A stretch of 64,000 nucleotides of DNA from Helicobacter sp. 12S02232-10 (GTDB taxonomy: Bacteria; Campylobacterota; Campylobacteria; Campylobacterales; Helicobacteraceae): assembly GCF_002272895.1 (NCBI RefSeq), contig NZ_MLAQ01000001.1, positions 241,799 through 305,798 of the forward strand, in the 5' to 3' direction. The position numbers and the translations under genes are program-made. The notes beneath the pieces were generated by a model. That model was not told the DNA's origin, searched no databases, and saw only the letters and a program-made list of their open reading frames with translations. How positions within the stretch are numbered: position 1 is the stretch's first letter; every line of letters starts with the position of its first letter. Below, piece after piece: positions 62,301 to 64,000 of this stretch.

Positions 62301-64000
62301 TTCTGAAAGCTGTTTTCTCCATTGAATGTCACAGTTTTAGTAGCAGAACCTTTAATGGATGCTCCTTTAAAGTTTGCATCAATGCCTTTATCATTATGGG
62401 CAGCATCAGAGAAGATGAGATCTAATGCTATGTCTTGAGATTGTGAAGCATTAGAAGTATCTATCTTTTTATCTAAATTGATGTCTCCAATGACTTGAGT
62501 CCCTACCAATCCTATGGTGCCTTGTGTGAGTTGGAGTGGTTTTTTAGAAGCTTTAGAAGTATCAGAAGAAGCACTTGCATTAGAAAGATTTAAAGCCCCA
62601 CTCAAACGTGTTAGGAAATTAGACTCTGTATCTTTATCATCACTACTCAAGGTGAGTGTGCCTAAATTTTTAAAGATATATTTTGAGTCTTTTGAATGAG
62701 CTCCTTCTTGGATAGAACCTTGAAATTTATAATCTGCTGCAGTACGTTTGTTTTCAGGTTTGACTTCATCAGGATTTTTCAATACTGAACCACCAAAATC
62801 AAATGTGATGTATTGCGCACCACTTTTGGCTTGATAAGAGTTTGCCATCATCTCTTGATCTAAGAGATGTTGGAAATCAATCAATTGGGCTTTATCCTCT
62901 CTACCCAAAGCATTGGTAATGAGTCCGGTTTGATAGGTATTCCCTACCCAATTGATCGAACCATTGATACTTCCATTTGAGAAGGTGGTGGTATCGATTT
63001 TACCAAAGTCAATGAAGTTATAGGTATTGTTTATATTGTCATTAGCAATGATAACACCACTAGCTTTGTTTGTTTTATCATCTTTGGTTGCACTCAAAGA
63101 ATCAGAACCAATGAAGTTCAATGTCAAAGCTGTGTTGGTATAACCAACATTTTGATCCAAATGATGGGCAGTGCTCATATCAATGTTATGGCCATTGCTT
63201 GCAATATAGTTTTGGATAAAGTTTTGGGCATCTTGGCTAAGATCACTCATTGCAGTGATGGTTATTTCTGAAGGGGTACTAGCACCATCTGTTTTATCTG
63301 TATTGTCTGTATTGTCTGTATTTTTTGGATACTCATTTGCCTTTGTACCATTGAAACTCATTTGGAAAGAACTCATTGAAGAACCATCTTTAGAAGCATC
63401 ATAGGTTGAACCAGTAGCAGGAGTGAGTTTGGGTTCACTTACATTAGCATAGCTCACACTGAGTCCAGTTTGATCCTCTAAAGCACTCTTTAAAGTAGCA
63501 TTCATAACATTTGCACTGCCTTTAAAGCCTTTGAATGCATTGAAATCAAATACAACTGTAGCAGCACTACTTTGTGCTCCTTCCTCTTTAGGAGTATTGT
63601 TAGGTTGCATATTAGGAGCTTGTGTGCTAGCTTGGAGATTGCTTCCATCTAATAAGATGCTAGAACCACTTCCCCCACCAATGATTTTTGCAGAAGAACC
63701 CAATGCATCTTTGCCATAAAATGCTAATGTTGCTTGGTTGCTATCCCCTAAAGTCAAGTTTCCATTGAGTGTTGCTTTTAAAACCTTTAAGGTCGAATCA
63801 CTCAAAGCTCCAAAAGCATTGGTGGTTGCTGTTTGGGTATTGCTGTTTGTATCTTTATAAGTGACATAATCAGCGATAGAAGTATCCACCCCTCTATTAT
63901 CAAAGATTGCATTCAAATTCAATGCGGAAGCATTTTGAGTGAGGTCTAAACCATCACTTCCAATGGAAGTGCCTTCTAGATTGAGTGTTCCTTTTGCTTT
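59327..64000 (-). CDS. Autotransporter with beta-barrel and C-terminal SPOR-like tail (5' end outside window)
   Basis: The frame is open to base 64000; the visible 1557 residues lack the signal peptide. The passenger is Ser/Thr/Asn-rich beta-helix-like sequence with repeated YxFxDxG units (YNFIDFGKID, YIFKNLGTLT, YTFNDVGTLN, YQFGDWNSSK), as in Helicobacter VacA-like autotransporters. A barrel of about 280 residues follows (from WARIINGMGSD to LNLGARFSF, ending in the usual aromatic). After the barrel come 161 further residues. First is a Gln/Lys-rich linker, then CQGCFPEAG, then a SPOR-like domain (GLYLQVAVLSQNNNQEALG; YRYLIGPYQNMQEVLEHKKE). A 9-bp tandem repeat (63290-63316) encodes NTD units in the passenger. 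Confidence 0.85.
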   Translation of the reverse strand, partial: KAKGTLNLEGTSIGSDGLDLTQNASALNLNAIFDNRGVDTSIADYVTYKDTNSNTQTATTNAFGALSDSTLKVLKATLNGNLTLGDSNQATLAFYGKDALGSSAKIIGGGSGSSILLDGSNLQASTQAPNMQPNNTPKEEGAQSSAATVVFDFNAFKGFKGSANVMNATLKSALEDQTGLSVSYANVSEPKLTPATGSTYDASKDGSSMSSFQMSFNGTKANEYPKNTDNTDNTDKTDGASTPSEITITAMSDLSQDAQNFIQNYIASNGHNIDMSTAHHLDQNVGYTNTALTLNFIGSDSLSATKDDKTNKASGVIIANDNINNTYNFIDFGKIDTTTFSNGSINGSINWVGNTYQTGLITNALGREDKAQLIDFQHLLDQEMMANSYQAKSGAQYITFDFGGSVLKNPDEVKPENKRTAADYKFQGSIQEGAHSKDSKYIFKNLGTLTLSSDDKDTESNFLTRLSGALNLSNASASSDTSKASKKPLQLTQGTIGLVGTQVIGDINLDKKIDTSNASQSQDIALDLIFSDAAHNDKGIDANFKGASIKGSATKTVTFNGENSFQKNQLTITGGDQKSAYTFNDVGTLNQTELNNLINQGNLESGTQGKESMMGTFAFDGNTTLIGNFSDASNLGTGTTSSNTPAPKAGTEATATTPANPKSDTNIAHQTLLFGQNTPQGIRIQGQDNTDGLADLSLMDTQAQIQAKFGVGSRVNIQNKNANSSYDFSAFANAGPVVAIINLDTQNIQPNQPSLAKSAPTHQDKPDGIQKASITGFNVGDVSLIGSINDSTQTITIKEATPQTSTSAGLPAQTKQIDTDNVYQFGDWNSSKQGSWIITADSNLATLKSYNQNFSTQERVLDASSLSQRGSVIDLRGARALSASEQTAYLAQNSNASSNLATGALIAGATPVGVPNATSNPAFAYHTLNVENIDLDRSVIRLGVDTLNHQADKLIINGIANGASGQNRTSNLLQVYLDKGTPETTTPILLASVNVKGMHNTNYFRAVGYHQGLYHYQAQISAKLSYPSIKDTSADKTTIADKASTTPPINDSLLYYLNGFDVSADTASSQTLQSSLGTFYRGFRIATNNLNLRMGELRGNLATQGVWARIINGMGSDKMDNRDYYTTLQAGYDYQFDVLGGVNYLGVDAEASILSSKGDGYTATGRNLGLGIYNTYIMDNGLYVDASAKYLNLGNRLSFNDQSGSMIAMSGSNNSIYSNAFLLGAEVGYRYEMDQILFKLLKNIQRNVYTQGYYVEPQAELIYGYIGGAQFNANVNGENANASLKGDNAFISRIGAVLGKHFKAQNGVNTDVRIGISYINEINTGGESVLRQTGASALSLPAITNHTLANNKLNLSIGANVKINEDWRVYADVSRTFLGVYNFDYNLNLGARFSFGKKMSALEKTQTQQRKTQKVLLPQQKQDSNQKAKEEQNLQKQQEEILKEKKTISVSKTQKQKTKCQGCFPEAGLYLQVAVLSQNNNQEALGLIGKQSYRIYGFELKEQKNKNTQENVYRYLIGPYQNMQEVLEHKKEADKIVQSIDKNSKAYAVMYEVREGE
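63290..63316 (-). repeat. 9-bp tandem repeat in the autotransporter passenger
   Basis: TGTTTTATC, TGTATTGTC, TGTATTGTC in tandem, encoding NTDNTDNTDKTD. A unit length of nine keeps the frame, so slippage would change length, not switch expression. Confidence 0.7.

Overview
The window is a gene-dense, AT-rich bacterial chromosome segment from a Campylobacterota species, most likely a non-pylori Helicobacter or close relative. The evidence is gene content and gene order that I recall from H. pylori and Campylobacter: plsC / SH3 protein / purQ / purS / purC / ctp / clpB; radical-SAM / topA / flaB / Maf; csd3 / NUDIX / pgbA-like / glcD; flgM / flgN-like / flgK; rpmB / K+ channel; the dnaB / comEC / mqnP / bpt / psd / nadA / nadC block; and yejB / yejA / trpS / bioC / secG / frr / pyrE / RDD. 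Species assignment is inference; no rRNA or tRNA gene was seen.

Layout: 1-4.65 kb, minus-strand lipid, purine and protease genes, divergent from clpB. 7.6-8.9 kb, an NCS2 purine permease behind a G12 tract. 8.9-15.7 kb, radical-SAM protein, topA, flaB (sigma54 promoter) and a flagellin-modification Maf protein. 15.7-20.2 kb, ogt, glcD and the csd3 operon. 20.3-23.9 kb, a sigma28-driven flgM-flgN-flgK set. 24.0-26.6 kb, rpmB, a two-TM/RCK potassium channel and argJ. 26.6-30.3 kb, flgE (sigma54) and glnA. 30.4-40.1 kb, a long minus-strand operon from dnaB to thiL. 40.3-43.2 kb, a peptide ABC importer pair (yejBA). 43.3-44.6 kb, a thiosulfate-uptake pair. 44.6-50.8 kb, housekeeping genes (trpS, bioC, secG, frr, pyrE, atpB and a ThiE-like gene). 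50.8-52.7 kb, an HxlR regulator divergent from a quinone-reductase-like gene, then mqnD.

The accessory region starts at about 52.7 kb. Its centre is a self-contained DNA-inversion locus. A 1316-aa single-chain restriction-modification enzyme (nuclease + N6-adenine methyltransferase + target-recognition domain) is encoded at 54356-58306 on the minus strand. Its last ~220 codons lie in a 1.3-kb segment bounded by 70-bp inverted repeats (69/70 identical; 53723-53792 and 54951-55020). The other half of that segment holds a promoterless, in-frame alternative C-terminus pointing the opposite way. A serine recombinase gene lies immediately outside the left repeat. A second, inner inverted repeat pair (33 bp, perfect) could allow further mixing of half-domains. 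Inversion is predicted to swap the DNA specificity of an always-expressed RM enzyme. This is the best candidate in the window for an undescribed system.

The window closes with msrA, a ~460-bp non-coding stretch with repeats and a polypyrimidine tract, and a large incomplete autotransporter. After its beta-barrel the autotransporter carries a 161-residue periplasmic tail that looks like a SPOR (peptidoglycan-binding) domain, an unusual architecture.
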